A stretch of 64,000 nt of DNA from Umezawaea sp049997955 (lineage in GTDB: Bacteria > Actinomycetota > Actinomycetes > Mycobacteriales > Pseudonocardiaceae): NCBI GenBank assembly GCA_049997955.1, contig JAEBDY010000001.1, positions 186,001 to 250,000 on the forward strand, given 5' to 3'. Below are positions 43,276-52,141 of this stretch, piece after piece. Position 1 is the stretch's first letter. Every line of letters starts with the position of its first letter. Both the position numbers and the translations under genes were made by a program. The notes below the pieces were generated by a model, which saw only the letters and a list, made by a program, of their open reading frames with translations, was not told where the DNA came from and made no database searches.

Positions 43276-45572
43276 AGGGCTGGGTGAACGACCTCGCGCT
43301 GGGCGTCCGCATCGCGCTCGGCGGCGGCCGGTCGTCGTGGCGGCGGCTCGCGCTGACCGGTGTCGGCGTCGGGCTCGGGGTGGCGGTGCTGCTCGTCGGC
43401 GCGTCGATGCCGACCGCGTCCACCGAGCGGCAGGCCCGGCAGGACCTCTCGCGGGTGCAGCAGGGCGAGAAGCAGCCGCCCGGCGTGGACGCGCTGTACC
43501 GGCTGTACTCCCCCGAGGAGTTCGGCAACGACCAGATCATGGGCAGCTACGTCACCCCCGGTGGACCGCGCGCGCCGGTTCCACCCGGCCTGCAACGAAT
43601 TCCGGGCGACGGGGAGATCGTGCTGTCGCCCGCGCTGGCCGACCTGCTCGCCTCGCCGGAGGGGGAGCTGCTGCGCCCGAGGTTCCCGCAGGAGGTCGTC
43701 GGGACCATCGCGCAGGAGGGGCTGATCGGCCCGAACCACCTGCTGTACATCGCGGGCGACTCGACCATCGAGCGCATCGACCGGAACGCCTACTACGGCT
43801 TCGGCACCAAGGCCGCCACCGTGACGGACGGGTCGGACCCCTGGTACTGGGCGCTCGGGCTGATCGGCGCGGTCGTGCTGCTGCTGCCGGTGCTGGTCTT
43901 CGTCACGATCGGCACCCGGCTGGCCGGTCCGGAGCGCGAGCGCAGGCTGGCCGCGCTGCGGCTGATCGGCGCGGGCTCCCGGCAGGTGCGGAGGATCGCC
44001 ACCGGCGACGCGCTGGCGGGAGCCGTCGCGGGACTGGTGCTCGGCGCGGCCTTCTTCCTGGTGCTGCGGGCCTTCGTCGAGCACCTCGAACTGTTCGGCG
44101 TCAGCATGTTCGCCAGTGACCTGACCCCCACCCCGGTGCTGGGCGCGCTCGTCGTGGTGGTCGTGCCGGTGCTGTCGGTGCTGACCGCGCTGGTGACCAT
44201 GCGCGGCAGCGTGGTCGACCCGCTCGGAGTGGTGCGCCAGGCCGCGCCGGTCCGGCGGCGGCTGTGGTGGCGGTTCGCGCCGATCCTGCTCGGCGTCGGC
44301 CTGCTGGCGACCCAGACCGAGGCGTTCCTGCGGCGTCCGAGCACGCTGGACTACGGCCTGGCGCTCGCGGCGATCGCCTTGCTGCTGCTGGGGATCCCCC
44401 TGCTGCTGCCGTGGCTGGTCGAGCGGTCGGTCGGACGGTTGCGCGGCGGCCCGCCGTCGTGGCAGCTCGCCGTGCGCAGGCTTCAGATGGACAGCGGCTC
44501 GGCGGCCAGGGTCGTCGGCGGCGTCGCCGTCGTGCTCGCGGGCGGCATCGCTCTCCAGACCTTCATGTCGGGCCAGGAGGCGGGCGTGCTGGGCGCCGAG
44601 TACACCGTGGAGGACCGGAGCACGTTCGTGCTCCACCTGGACGGGGCCGCGAGCGAGCGCGGCGACGACCTCGCCGACCGGGTGCGCGGCACCGGGGGCG
44701 TCGCGTCGGTGGCGCCCGCGAAGTCGTTCTTCGTCCGGAAACCGGGCCAGACCGAGGGGTTCGGCGTGCAGGTCGGGTCGTGCGAGAGCCTGCGGACGAA
44801 CGTGCGGATCGACCGGTGCGAGGACGGGGACGCGTTCCGGGTCCTCGGTGAAACGCCGGTCGAACAGCGGCCCGTGCCGGGGGAGCGGGTCGAGGTGCTC
44901 GCGAACCCGAACGGATCGGGCGTGATCGGCGAGTGGACCGTGCCCGCCCTGCCCGAAGTCGTGTGGGAGACCCGGAGCCGGGCCGAGTCCGCGATCCTCC
45001 TCACCCCCGGCGCGCTGCCCGACTTGGACCTGGTCTACGACGCCGACTACCTGGTGGTGCGCCTCGACCCGACCGTGCCGGACGCGGTCGACCGCCTCCG
45101 TGCCACGCTCGGGCCCGTCGCGCGGCAGGCGTTCGTCCGGCAGGCCGTTCCCTCGAACACCGAGCGCAAAGCTGCGGAGTACCGGACCCTGGGGCGGTTG
45201 TTCCTCGGCGGATCGCTGGTCGTGGTGCTGCTCGCGGGGGCGAGCCTGCTGGTGCTGGCGTTGGAACAGGTGCGCACGCGGCGCCGGCCGTTGGCGGTGC
45301 TCGCGGCCGGAGGGGTGCCGCGCAGCACGCTGGCGTGGTCGTTGCTGTGGCAGAACGCCGTGCCGCTGGTACTCGCGGTCGTCGTGGCCGTGGTGGTCGG
45401 CTCCGGCACCGGGCTGCTGTTCCAGCGGTCCACGCGCACGCCGCTGACGCTCGACCTGGCCGGGATCGGCGTGCTGGTCGCCGCGGTCGTGGGGATGGTG
45501 CTGCTCGTGACGCTGTGCACGCTGCCCGCGGTGCGGAGGGCTACCGGGGCGACGGGGCTGCGCGCGGAATGA
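43272..45572 (+). CDS. FtsX-like ABC permease
   Basis: This encodes 766 residues from GTG 43272. One N-terminal membrane helix (about residues 28-48) precedes an extracytoplasmic domain. Three helices near residues 195-330 form one FtsX core (RLAGPERERRLAALRLIGAG). Another set of helices lies at the C-terminus (about 640-760) with LAVLAAGGVPRSTLAWSLLW. A second extracytoplasmic domain with two cysteines (SCESLRTNVRIDRC) lies between. This is a fused two-FtsX-domain permease of the MacB/YtrF type. Its last 32 bases overlap the 3' end of the convergent NACHT gene. Confidence 0.87.
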   Translation: MKGWVNDLALGVRIALGGGRSSWRRLALTGVGVGLGVAVLLVGASMPTASTERQARQDLSRVQQGEKQPPGVDALYRLYSPEEFGNDQIMGSYVTPGGPRAPVPPGLQRIPGDGEIVLSPALADLLASPEGELLRPRFPQEVVGTIAQEGLIGPNHLLYIAGDSTIERIDRNAYYGFGTKAATVTDGSDPWYWALGLIGAVVLLLPVLVFVTIGTRLAGPERERRLAALRLIGAGSRQVRRIATGDALAGAVAGLVLGAAFFLVLRAFVEHLELFGVSMFASDLTPTPVLGALVVVVVPVLSVLTALVTMRGSVVDPLGVVRQAAPVRRRLWWRFAPILLGVGLLATQTEAFLRRPSTLDYGLALAAIALLLLGIPLLLPWLVERSVGRLRGGPPSWQLAVRRLQMDSGSAARVVGGVAVVLAGGIALQTFMSGQEAGVLGAEYTVEDRSTFVLHLDGAASERGDDLADRVRGTGGVASVAPAKSFFVRKPGQTEGFGVQVGSCESLRTNVRIDRCEDGDAFRVLGETPVEQRPVPGERVEVLANPNGSGVIGEWTVPALPEVVWETRSRAESAILLTPGALPDLDLVYDADYLVVRLDPTVPDAVDRLRATLGPVARQAFVRQAVPSNTERKAAEYRTLGRLFLGGSLVVVLLAGASLLVLALEQVRTRRRPLAVLAAGGVPRSTLAWSLLWQNAVPLVLAVVVAVVVGSGTGLLFQRSTRTPLTLDLAGIGVLVAAVVGMVLLVTLCTLPAVRRATGATGLRAE

Positions 45573-47574
45573 GCCGGATCCGCCGGGGGAGCGGTTTGTC
45601 GGCAAGGCGGTCCTGCACCAGGGCGTGGCGGAACTGGTAGCAGGCGCCCGCCTGGCGCAGGACGCCGAGCTTGCGGGCGTCGTCGAGGAACACCACCAGC
45701 TCCCACGGCAGGTTCATCCGCGCGGCCAGCCAGATCCGCGCCACGGTGAACCACCACCAGCGCAGGTGCAGCACGGACAGCGCGAAACCCAGCAGCAGAC
45801 CGGAGGTCAGGCCCAGACCGACCATGCCGGTCTGGTAGACGCCGAACACCATGGCCGCGGCCGCGCCGAAGACCACACCCAGCACGAGGGAGCCGGTCCA
45901 CACCGCGACGCGGTCGCGCGCCATGGTCCACTGAGGACTCGACGGGTGGGTCAGCTCGGCGGAGCTGGCGGTGGCGAACCGCAGCGCGGTCGCCACCGCG
46001 AGGCCCAGTCCGACGACCAGCCCTGCGGACACGTCGTACAGGGCGCCGAACGCGAGCCCGCTCGCCGTGCCGATGGTCCCGCTCGTCACGACCAGGCTGC
46101 GCCACACCCCGAGCCGGGGTTTCGCGGTCCGGGCGTGGAACGTCCTGCTGGACGCCGTGAGCGCGGCGACCGCGACCACGACCCCGGCGACGAGACCGGT
46201 GAGCGGCCCGATCTTGGAGGGGCCCGCGTACGACACCAGCCAGCCGACGCCGAACCCGCCGATCGAGCCGACCGCCAGCGCGCCGAGCAGCGCGAGCCAC
46301 GCGTTGCCGACCGACCGCCGCAGGTCCCACCACGCCAGTTCGCGGACCCCCTGCTCGCGCATCTGCCGCGCCAGGAACCCCAGCCACCGCCGGGCCTGGT
46401 CACGGGGCCACGCCTGGCTCGCGCGCGCCTGGTAGGCCGCGTCGCGGTTCGCGAACACCCGGTCCACCAGACTGTCCACCAGGTGGTCCTCGATCGCCTT
46501 GTGGTCCGGGAACCGGGTGCGGTCCAGCAGTTCCGACGGCTCGCCGACGCCCGTGCCGTAGACGGTGCTCGCGAGCCACACCATCAGCGGCACGGACAGC
46601 ACCTCGGCCAGGTGGCCGCGCGGTTCGGCCCGCAGGTGCAGGAAGATCGGCTCCCAGCAGGCGGCGGTCACCGGGTCGGCGCCGGTGCGCAGGTAGGCCG
46701 CGACCTCCTCGTGGTCGAGCGGGTGCAGTTCCAGCACGTCCGCCTTGGGCACCGCCCCGACCCGCGACACGGTGTCCACGAACTCGTCGATCCGGCTGGT
46801 GATCACCAGCGGCGACTTCTCCGGGAACGCCCGGTTGATCCGCTCCATCGCCTCCGCCCGCCGCGCCTGCGGGATCTCGTCCAGCCCGTCCAGGATCGGG
46901 AACACCCGGCGCTGCTCGACCAGCAGGTCCGCGGTGTAGCTGCCGTACAGCTCGGTGTTGCGCAGCGCGGGGTGGTCCTCGTAGAGCCTGCGGGTCATCC
47001 AGGTCCGCACGTCCTCGACGTCGGGGTTCCAGGTGGACAGCGGGAGCAGCACCGGGACCGCGCCGTCGAGGTAGCGGTCCAGCAGGCCGATCGTGAGCAG
47101 CATCGCGACGGTGCTCTTGCCGCTGCCGGGCTCGCCGATCAGCACGATCCGGTGGTGCGGCTGGCGTTCGAAAGCGCCGACCACGCCGTCGCTGTGGCCC
47201 GCCGGGGCGTTCGGCCGGTCGCTCACGTCCAGCTCGGTGGCCGTCCAGTGCAGGTCGAGCAGGTCGCCGCGCTCGGTCAACTTGCGCGCCGTGCACTCCT
47301 CGGCCCACTGCAGGTGCAGCGCGGTCGCCAGCGCCTTCGTGGCGGCGTCGAGGTTCTGCTCGGTCGCCAGGCCCGCGGCGCGGCGGCGGTGCAGCCAGGG
47401 GTCGAGCAGGGCGAGGAACACCAGGAACGCGACCGCCAGCCCACCCAGCCAGAGGTGCGGGTCCACGCCCGCTCCGGTGACGAACAAGCCGATCAGCGTG
47501 AGCAGCGCGGCGAGCGCGCAACCCGTGAGCACAGCCCGTTGGCGAAGTCTGGACACCCCGGCATCATGTCCCAC
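45541..47574 (-). CDS. Membrane-anchored NACHT-domain NTPase
   Basis: This encodes 677 residues from GTG 47574 (GTG 47556 is an alternative). Two N-terminal helices (about residues 13-33 and 42-60) anchor it. The NACHT domain has VLIGEPGSGKSTVAML near residue 143 and FPILDGLDEIP near 235, with the acidic Walker B of NACHT ATPases. Winged-helix-like parts follow. Four to six more membrane helices lie between about 425 and 600, and a short cytoplasmic tail ends it. Bacterial NACHT proteins include anti-phage sensors, but membrane NACHT proteins of this actinobacterial type have no assigned role. No nuclease or other effector domain is seen. Confidence 0.82.
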   Translation of the reverse strand: MGHDAGVSRLRQRAVLTGCALAALLTLIGLFVTGAGVDPHLWLGGLAVAFLVFLALLDPWLHRRRAAGLATEQNLDAATKALATALHLQWAEECTARKLTERGDLLDLHWTATELDVSDRPNAPAGHSDGVVGAFERQPHHRIVLIGEPGSGKSTVAMLLTIGLLDRYLDGAVPVLLPLSTWNPDVEDVRTWMTRRLYEDHPALRNTELYGSYTADLLVEQRRVFPILDGLDEIPQARRAEAMERINRAFPEKSPLVITSRIDEFVDTVSRVGAVPKADVLELHPLDHEEVAAYLRTGADPVTAACWEPIFLHLRAEPRGHLAEVLSVPLMVWLASTVYGTGVGEPSELLDRTRFPDHKAIEDHLVDSLVDRVFANRDAAYQARASQAWPRDQARRWLGFLARQMREQGVRELAWWDLRRSVGNAWLALLGALAVGSIGGFGVGWLVSYAGPSKIGPLTGLVAGVVVAVAALTASSRTFHARTAKPRLGVWRSLVVTSGTIGTASGLAFGALYDVSAGLVVGLGLAVATALRFATASSAELTHPSSPQWTMARDRVAVWTGSLVLGVVFGAAAAMVFGVYQTGMVGLGLTSGLLLGFALSVLHLRWWWFTVARIWLAARMNLPWELVVFLDDARKLGVLRQAGACYQFRHALVQDRLADKPLPRRIRLIPRAAPSPR

Positions 47575-47641
47575 CCGTCACGCCGGGCGTCGACACGGGC
47601 ACGCGGATGTCAACTGTGTCGTCTCTGCGTACGCTCGTACT

Positions 47642-48055
47642 GTGATCTGTCCCAAGTGCCAGGACCTCATGCGGACCATCAACCGGGGCGGTGTCCACAT
47701 CGAGCAGTGCGAGCGCTGCCGGGGTGTCTTCCTCGACGGCGGCGAACTGGAGCAGATCGTGGCCGCCGAACGCGAGCACTACGCGGACGCGCCGCCGCCC
47801 GCCCACGTCCCGCTGCCGCTGCCGCACGAGAACCCCGATCCCACAGCGGTTCCGCCGCCGCCTCCGCAGCAGGCGCCGCCCACCCACTCCACGCAGCCCG
47901 CGGGTGTTCCGCCGCCGTACCAGCCGCCGCCGGGCACGCCGCCACCGGGAACGCCGCAGCCCGGCTACCCCGCCGCTCCGGGGTACGGCTACCCCCAGCC
48001 GGGCTACTACCCGCCGCCGCGCAGGCGCAGCTTCCTGGAGGAGCTGCTCGACTAG
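47642..48055 (+). CDS. TFIIB-type zinc-ribbon protein with Pro-rich tail
   Basis: This encodes 137 residues from GTG 47642. Cysteines MICPKCQDLM and EQCERCRGVFLDGGELEQI form the zf-TFIIB ribbon (residues 1-45). From residue 55 it is Pro/Gly/Tyr-rich with PPPGTPxPG and GYPxPG repeats, ending in a short acidic helix (SFLEELLD). Transcription is probably leaderless: TACGCT at 47630-47635 is a -10 six bases before the GTG. The function is unknown. Its TAG overlaps the stop of the convergent methyltransferase gene. Confidence 0.8.
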   Translation: MICPKCQDLMRTINRGGVHIEQCERCRGVFLDGGELEQIVAAEREHYADAPPPAHVPLPLPHENPDPTAVPPPPPQQAPPTHSTQPAGVPPPYQPPPGTPPPGTPQPGYPAAPGYGYPQPGYYPPPRRRSFLEELLD

Positions 48056-49206
48056 AGCGGCCAGCTCAGGTCGCCGAGGTGGAACCGCTGCCCGTCCTGG
48101 TCGACGGTGACGCCGAACCGGTCGCGGCGCGGCCTGCCGAGGTCGAGCCACTGCCGGTGGCCCTCCTCGGCGAGCTGCCACAGACCGCGCGGTCCGCCCT
48201 GCTCGACGCGCGTGGACCCGTTGCGCGGCCTCAGCCGCGCCCACGAGCCGTCGGGGTGCGCGAGGTGCACGCGGTCGCGTTCCCCGTGCCCCACCACGAC
48301 GTCCGCGAGCACGAGCCCGGCGAAGAACTCGAACGGGCTGGCGGGGTCGACCACCACCCGCGGGTCGAGCGCCGTCCGCCCGCGCTCGTCCGCCGGGGCG
48401 TCGCGGGCGATCGCCAGCAGGTCGGCCGCCCAGCCGTGGGCGTGGGCGCGCAGCGGCATGAACCGGCCGTCCTCCGCCAGCACCCGCCCCTCGCCACCGC
48501 CCCCGCCGTCCGACACGAGCCGCACCAGGCCCGCGCCGATCGACCGGTTGAGCGTCGTCACGACGAGTCCGCCGGGTTTGGTCTGGGTGAGCCACGCGGT
48601 CGGGATCCGCGACACGGCGCACGTGCACAGCACCCGGTCGTACGGCGCCCGATCGGGCCATCCCAACTCCCCGTCGCCCGCCACGCACGTCGGTGCGCGG
48701 CCCACCGCGGTGAGGTGGTCGCGCGCCCGGCCGAGCACGCCGGGGTCGACGTCGACCGTGGTCACGTGGTCGTCACCGAGCGCGTGGCACAGCAGCGCGG
48801 CGTTGTAGCCGGTGCCCGCGCCGATCTCCAGCACGTCGTGGCCGGGCCGCGCGCCGAGCGCCTCCAGCATGATCGCCATGATCGTCGGCATGCTCGACGA
48901 GCAGGTGGGCGTTCCCTGGACGGCACCGTCGTCGACCGCTCGCGACCACGCGCCGTCGTCGCCGTCGAGCTGGGTGACGCAGACGCGGTCGCGGTAGACG
49001 AGCGTGAGCCACTCCGGGTCGTCCGCGTCCACCGGACCCCAGCGGCCGTCGGTCAACTGGCGGAAGAACCGGGGCAGGAACGCGTGCCGGTCCACCTCCC
49101 GGAACGCCAGCAGCCAGCGCGGATCGCGCAACGCGCCCTCGGCGAGCAGGTCGTCGGCCAGCCGGGTCCGCAGTGCTGCGGCCCGGTGGTCAAGCGTTTC
49201 GTGCAT
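48052..49206 (-). CDS. Protein-L-isoaspartate methyltransferase-like protein
   Basis: This encodes 384 residues from ATG 49206, after GGGAG. The PCMT-type methyltransferase domain (about residues 75-220) shows the SAM-binding DVLEIGAGTGYNAALLCHAL near 125, and CSSSMPTIMAIMLEAL near 105 before it. C-terminal residues 225-384 form an extra domain seen in actinobacterial homologues. The family repairs isoaspartyl residues, or in peptide gene clusters modifies aspartate; no peptide precursor gene is nearby. It is cytoplasmic. The gene is divergent from the XRE regulator gene. Confidence 0.78.
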   Translation of the reverse strand: MHETLDHRAAALRTRLADDLLAEGALRDPRWLLAFREVDRHAFLPRFFRQLTDGRWGPVDADDPEWLTLVYRDRVCVTQLDGDDGAWSRAVDDGAVQGTPTCSSSMPTIMAIMLEALGARPGHDVLEIGAGTGYNAALLCHALGDDHVTTVDVDPGVLGRARDHLTAVGRAPTCVAGDGELGWPDRAPYDRVLCTCAVSRIPTAWLTQTKPGGLVVTTLNRSIGAGLVRLVSDGGGGGEGRVLAEDGRFMPLRAHAHGWAADLLAIARDAPADERGRTALDPRVVVDPASPFEFFAGLVLADVVVGHGERDRVHLAHPDGSWARLRPRNGSTRVEQGGPRGLWQLAEEGHRQWLDLGRPRRDRFGVTVDQDGQRFHLGDLSWPL

Positions 49207-49329
49207 GGCGGCTCCCAGTACCAATTTACCTGTGGTGGAGCACACGCCCGGTTTGCTAGCAGAGCGCTTGCAGTTGCTAGCACTCGCACGTAGCGTTGTC
49301 GTCGAGCCGATCGGGAGGAGACCACGGAC

Positions 49330-49734
49330 GTGGACAAGTCCATCGACAAGGCGGTCGCCGACCTCGGCAAGGACATCGGCGACTACATCAAGCAGCAGCG
49401 CAGCAGCGCGAAGATCTCGTTGCGGGAGCTGTCGAAGCTGGCCGGTGTCTCCAACCCGTACCTCAGCCAGATCGAGCGGGGCCTGCGCAAGCCGAGCGCG
49501 GAGATCCTGCAGCAGATCGCCAAGGGCCTGCGGATCTCCGCCGAGGCGCTCTACGTCGAGGCCGGGATCCTGCAACAGCGAGAAGGCGGCGCGTTGGCCG
49601 ACGCGATCGCCGTCGCACCAGAACTCACCGAGCGGCAGAAGCAGGTGCTGCTCGACGTTTACGAGTCCTTCCGGCGGGAGAACGCCGCCAAGCAGTCGAA
49701 GTCCGATGTGGACGGTAACGAACCCGAGGAGTGA
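49330..49734 (+). CDS. XRE-family regulator upstream of hbhA
   Basis: This encodes 134 residues from GTG 49330, with GGAGGAG upstream. The HTH_3 domain is clear at about residues 25-80 (SLRELSKLAGVSNPYLSQIE, RGLRKPSAEILQQIA). The C-terminal 50 residues are helical (ELTERQKQVLLDVYESF). In Mycobacterium tuberculosis Rv0474 encodes an XRE protein directly before hbhA (Rv0475), and the same order and spacing are seen here. It probably regulates this cluster or cell-surface genes; its signal is unknown. Confidence 0.85.
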   Translation: MDKSIDKAVADLGKDIGDYIKQQRSSAKISLRELSKLAGVSNPYLSQIERGLRKPSAEILQQIAKGLRISAEALYVEAGILQQREGGALADAIAVAPELTERQKQVLLDVYESFRRENAAKQSKSDVDGNEPEE

Positions 49735-49739
49735 TCTCC

Positions 49740-50423
49740 ATGCCGAACCTTCCCAGCCAAGAGGAACTGCGCAAGGCGGGCGAGCAGGCGGCCACCGCCG
49801 CGCGCACCCCGCTGCTCGCCGCGCTCGGCGCCGGTGACCTGGCCACCAAGGCCGTCATCGAAGCCCTGAACAAGGCGAAGCACACGATCGACGAGCGCAC
49901 CGTGGCCGCGAAGTCCGCGGTCGACGAGCTGCCCGGCGATGTCGCCGGTCTCCGCGAGAAGCTGGAGCCCGCCGAGCTGCGCAAGCTGGTCGACGCCTAC
50001 ACCCAGTCCGCGCTGCACCTGTACACCTACCTGGCGGAGCAGGGCGAGGCGACGCTGGGCAAGCTGCGCGCCCAGCCGCAGGTCAAGAAGGCCACCGCTC
50101 AGGTCGAGGGGGTCGTGGACGCCGCGCAGAAGCGCGCCGAGTCCGCCGCCGCCGACGCCCGCGACCTCGCGGACGACGTCCTGGGCAAGGTCACCCGCCG
50201 CACCCGTTCGGTCGGCGAGAAGGCCGCGATCGCCATCGACGACGCCAGCGAGGCGATCGCCGAGACGGTCGAGGAGGTCGGTGGCGAGGTGGCGCACGAG
50301 GTCCGCAGCACCACCCGCAAGGCCGCGAACCGCACCGCCGCGCGCAAGCCCGCCGCCACCACGGCCGTCAAGCCCACCGCGCCGACCACCCCGCGGAAGT
50401 CGACGACCAGCACCGCCAAGTGA
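49740..50423 (+). CDS. hbhA: Heparin-binding haemagglutinin homologue (HbhA)
   Basis: This encodes 227 residues from ATG 49740, six bases after the regulator stop. A long helical coiled-coil region (residues 1-180) matches HbhA, with AARTPLLAALGAGDLATKAV near residue 20. The C-terminal 40 residues are Lys/Ala/Pro/Thr-rich (ARKPAATTAVKPTAP), like the heparin-binding tail of the mycobacterial adhesin. In non-pathogens such proteins probably act in lipid handling or surface binding. There is no signal peptide, as in HbhA. It sits in the Rv0474-Rv0476-like cluster. Confidence 0.85.
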   Translation: MPNLPSQEELRKAGEQAATAARTPLLAALGAGDLATKAVIEALNKAKHTIDERTVAAKSAVDELPGDVAGLREKLEPAELRKLVDAYTQSALHLYTYLAEQGEATLGKLRAQPQVKKATAQVEGVVDAAQKRAESAAADARDLADDVLGKVTRRTRSVGEKAAIAIDDASEAIAETVEEVGGEVAHEVRSTTRKAANRTAARKPAATTAVKPTAPTTPRKSTTSTAK

Positions 50424-50509
50424 GCTGATCCATACCGGGTGCGGGGCGTTCCGGCAGGGACGTCCCGCACCGGCTTACCTGGATCGCGCGACGCACGTAC
50501 TCTGAAGGC

Positions 50510-50833
50510 GTGTTGTTCTCGAGGGTGCCACCGTTCAACCCCCTGTACTTGGATGCCTGGATCCTCTACGGGGTGGGCTGGGTCGCGCTGATCATGGGCG
50601 TGTACGCGTTCGCCCACGCCGTGACCCAGCGGGCGGACGCCTTCACCGCCGCCGAGAGGTTGACCAAGCCCGCGTGGCTCGGCATCACCGGCGGCGGAGC
50701 GTTCGTGCTCATGGTCTTCCAGCTCAGCAGCCCCGGCGGCATGTTCTGGCTGGCGGGGGTCGTCGCCGTGATGGTCTACGTCGTGGACGTGCGGCCGAAG
50801 CTGATCGAGATCCAGCGCGGTCCTCGCTGGTGA
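50510..50833 (+). CDS. DUF2516 small membrane protein (Rv0476-like)
   Basis: This encodes 107 residues from GTG 50510. Three hydrophobic helices (about residues 15-38, 52-70 and 74-92) and the pattern AFAHAVTQRADAFTAAERLT are typical of DUF2516, whose mycobacterial member Rv0476 follows hbhA. The role is unknown. Its stop overlaps the GTG of the hydrolase gene, which extends the cluster by one gene. Confidence 0.85.
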   Translation: MLFSRVPPFNPLYLDAWILYGVGWVALIMGVYAFAHAVTQRADAFTAAERLTKPAWLGITGGGAFVLMVFQLSSPGGMFWLAGVVAVMVYVVDVRPKLIEIQRGPRW

Positions 50834-51534
50834 ACCCTCTGCCCAGCGGTTTGCGCTGGCAGGCGTACGGCAGTGGCGAGCCGACCACGCTGATCGTCCA
50901 CGGGCTCGGCGCGACCGTGGGCGAAGCCCGCATCCCCGCCTCCGGCCTGCCGGGGACCCGCGTCGTCGTGACGCTCCCGTCGCACAGCGGCGCCGCCGAC
51001 GCGCCCGACGGCTACTGGACCTACCCCCGTGTCGCGCAGGACCTGTGGGCCGTCGCCCGCGTGGTCGGCGCGACCCGCGCCATCGGCGTCTCGCTCGGCG
51101 CGGGCGCGCTCGTGTCGCTGCTCGCCACCCGACCGGACGCGTTCGAACGGGTGGCGCTGCTGCTGCCCGCCACCCTCGACCAGCCCCGCCCCCGGCAGAC
51201 CGTCGACGACCTCGTCGACGCGGTCGAACTCCCCGACGGCGTCGAGGCGGGCGACTACCTCCGGGCCCGCACGGCGGCGTTCCGCCGTCTCGGCGCGGCC
51301 GTGGCGGCGCTGCCCGGTCAGGTGGCCGTCGCCGACCCGTCGGTCTTGGGGCGCGTGACCGCCCCGGTGCTGGTGGTGGCGGCGAGCGGCGACCCGCTGC
51401 ACCCCGAACCGGTCGCGAAGGCCACCGCCTCCGCGTTCCCCAGCAGCACGTTCGAGGTCTTCCCGTCCCGCACGCCGCTCGTCACGCACCGGCGTGAGCT
51501 GCGGGCGCTGCTGGTCGACCTCGTCGGTGTGTGA
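50830..51534 (+). CDS. Alpha/beta hydrolase
   Basis: This encodes 234 residues from GTG 50830. The nucleophile elbow is GVSLGAGALVSLL near residue 92, the oxyanion strand LIVHGLGATVG lies near 21, and a candidate acid Asp lies in AASGDPLHPEP near 190 with catalytic His in LVTHRRELR near 220. The lid is small. The substrate is unknown. Translational coupling to the DUF2516 gene suggests a role in the same membrane or lipid process, but this is only positional. Confidence 0.8.
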   Translation: MNPLPSGLRWQAYGSGEPTTLIVHGLGATVGEARIPASGLPGTRVVVTLPSHSGAADAPDGYWTYPRVAQDLWAVARVVGATRAIGVSLGAGALVSLLATRPDAFERVALLLPATLDQPRPRQTVDDLVDAVELPDGVEAGDYLRARTAAFRRLGAAVAALPGQVAVADPSVLGRVTAPVLVVAASGDPLHPEPVAKATASAFPSSTFEVFPSRTPLVTHRRELRALLVDLVGV

Positions 51535-51562
51535 GGCCGTGACCTCCGGGTAACCGCAGGAC

Positions 51563-52111
51563 ATGGCTGAACAGAAGAAGATCGCTTTCCTGGTGGCCGA
51601 AGAGGGCATCGAGCAGATCGAGCTCACCGACCCGTGGAAGCACGTCGAGAAGGCGGGCGGCGTCCCGCGCCTGCTCGGGCCGAAGCTCGGCACCGTCCAG
51701 GGCTACCACCACCTCACGCCCGCCGACACCTTCGACGTGGACGTGGCGTTCGCCGACGCCGTGGGCAGCGACTACGACGCCCTGGTGATCCCCGGTGGTG
51801 TCGCGAACTCCGACCTGCTCCGCCTGGAGCCCGAAGCCGTGCGGATCGTGCAGGAGCACGTGGCCGCGGGCAAGCCCGTCGCCGCGATCTGCCACGGCCC
51901 GTGGCTGCTGGTCGAGGCGGGCGTCGTGGACGGCAAGATGCTGACCTCGTTCCCCAGTCTCAAGACCGACATCCGCAACGCGGGCGGCACCTGGGAAGAC
52001 CTGGAGGTGCAGGTCTGCGTGATGAACGGCTGGACGCTGGTCACCAGCCGCACCCCCGACGACCTGGAGGCGTTCGACCGCGAGGCGCTCAAGGCGTTCG
52101 GCCTCGGCTGA
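51563..52111 (+). CDS. PfpI/DJ-1-type class I glutamine amidotransferase-like protein
   Basis: This encodes 182 residues from ATG 51563. The nucleophile elbow is AICHGPWLLVEAG near residue 112, with Glu/Asp partners near EEGIEQIELTD at 14-24 and VIPGGVANSDLL near 75. This fits the PfpI/YhbO branch of the DJ-1 superfamily, described as proteases or deglycases that act on glycated proteins; the deglycase claim is debated. It is a single gene with short gaps on both sides. Confidence 0.87.
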   Translation: MAEQKKIAFLVAEEGIEQIELTDPWKHVEKAGGVPRLLGPKLGTVQGYHHLTPADTFDVDVAFADAVGSDYDALVIPGGVANSDLLRLEPEAVRIVQEHVAAGKPVAAICHGPWLLVEAGVVDGKMLTSFPSLKTDIRNAGGTWEDLEVQVCVMNGWTLVTSRTPDDLEAFDREALKAFGLG

Positions 52112-52141
52112 TCACCGGGATCTGCAGCTCCCGGTGACGTT

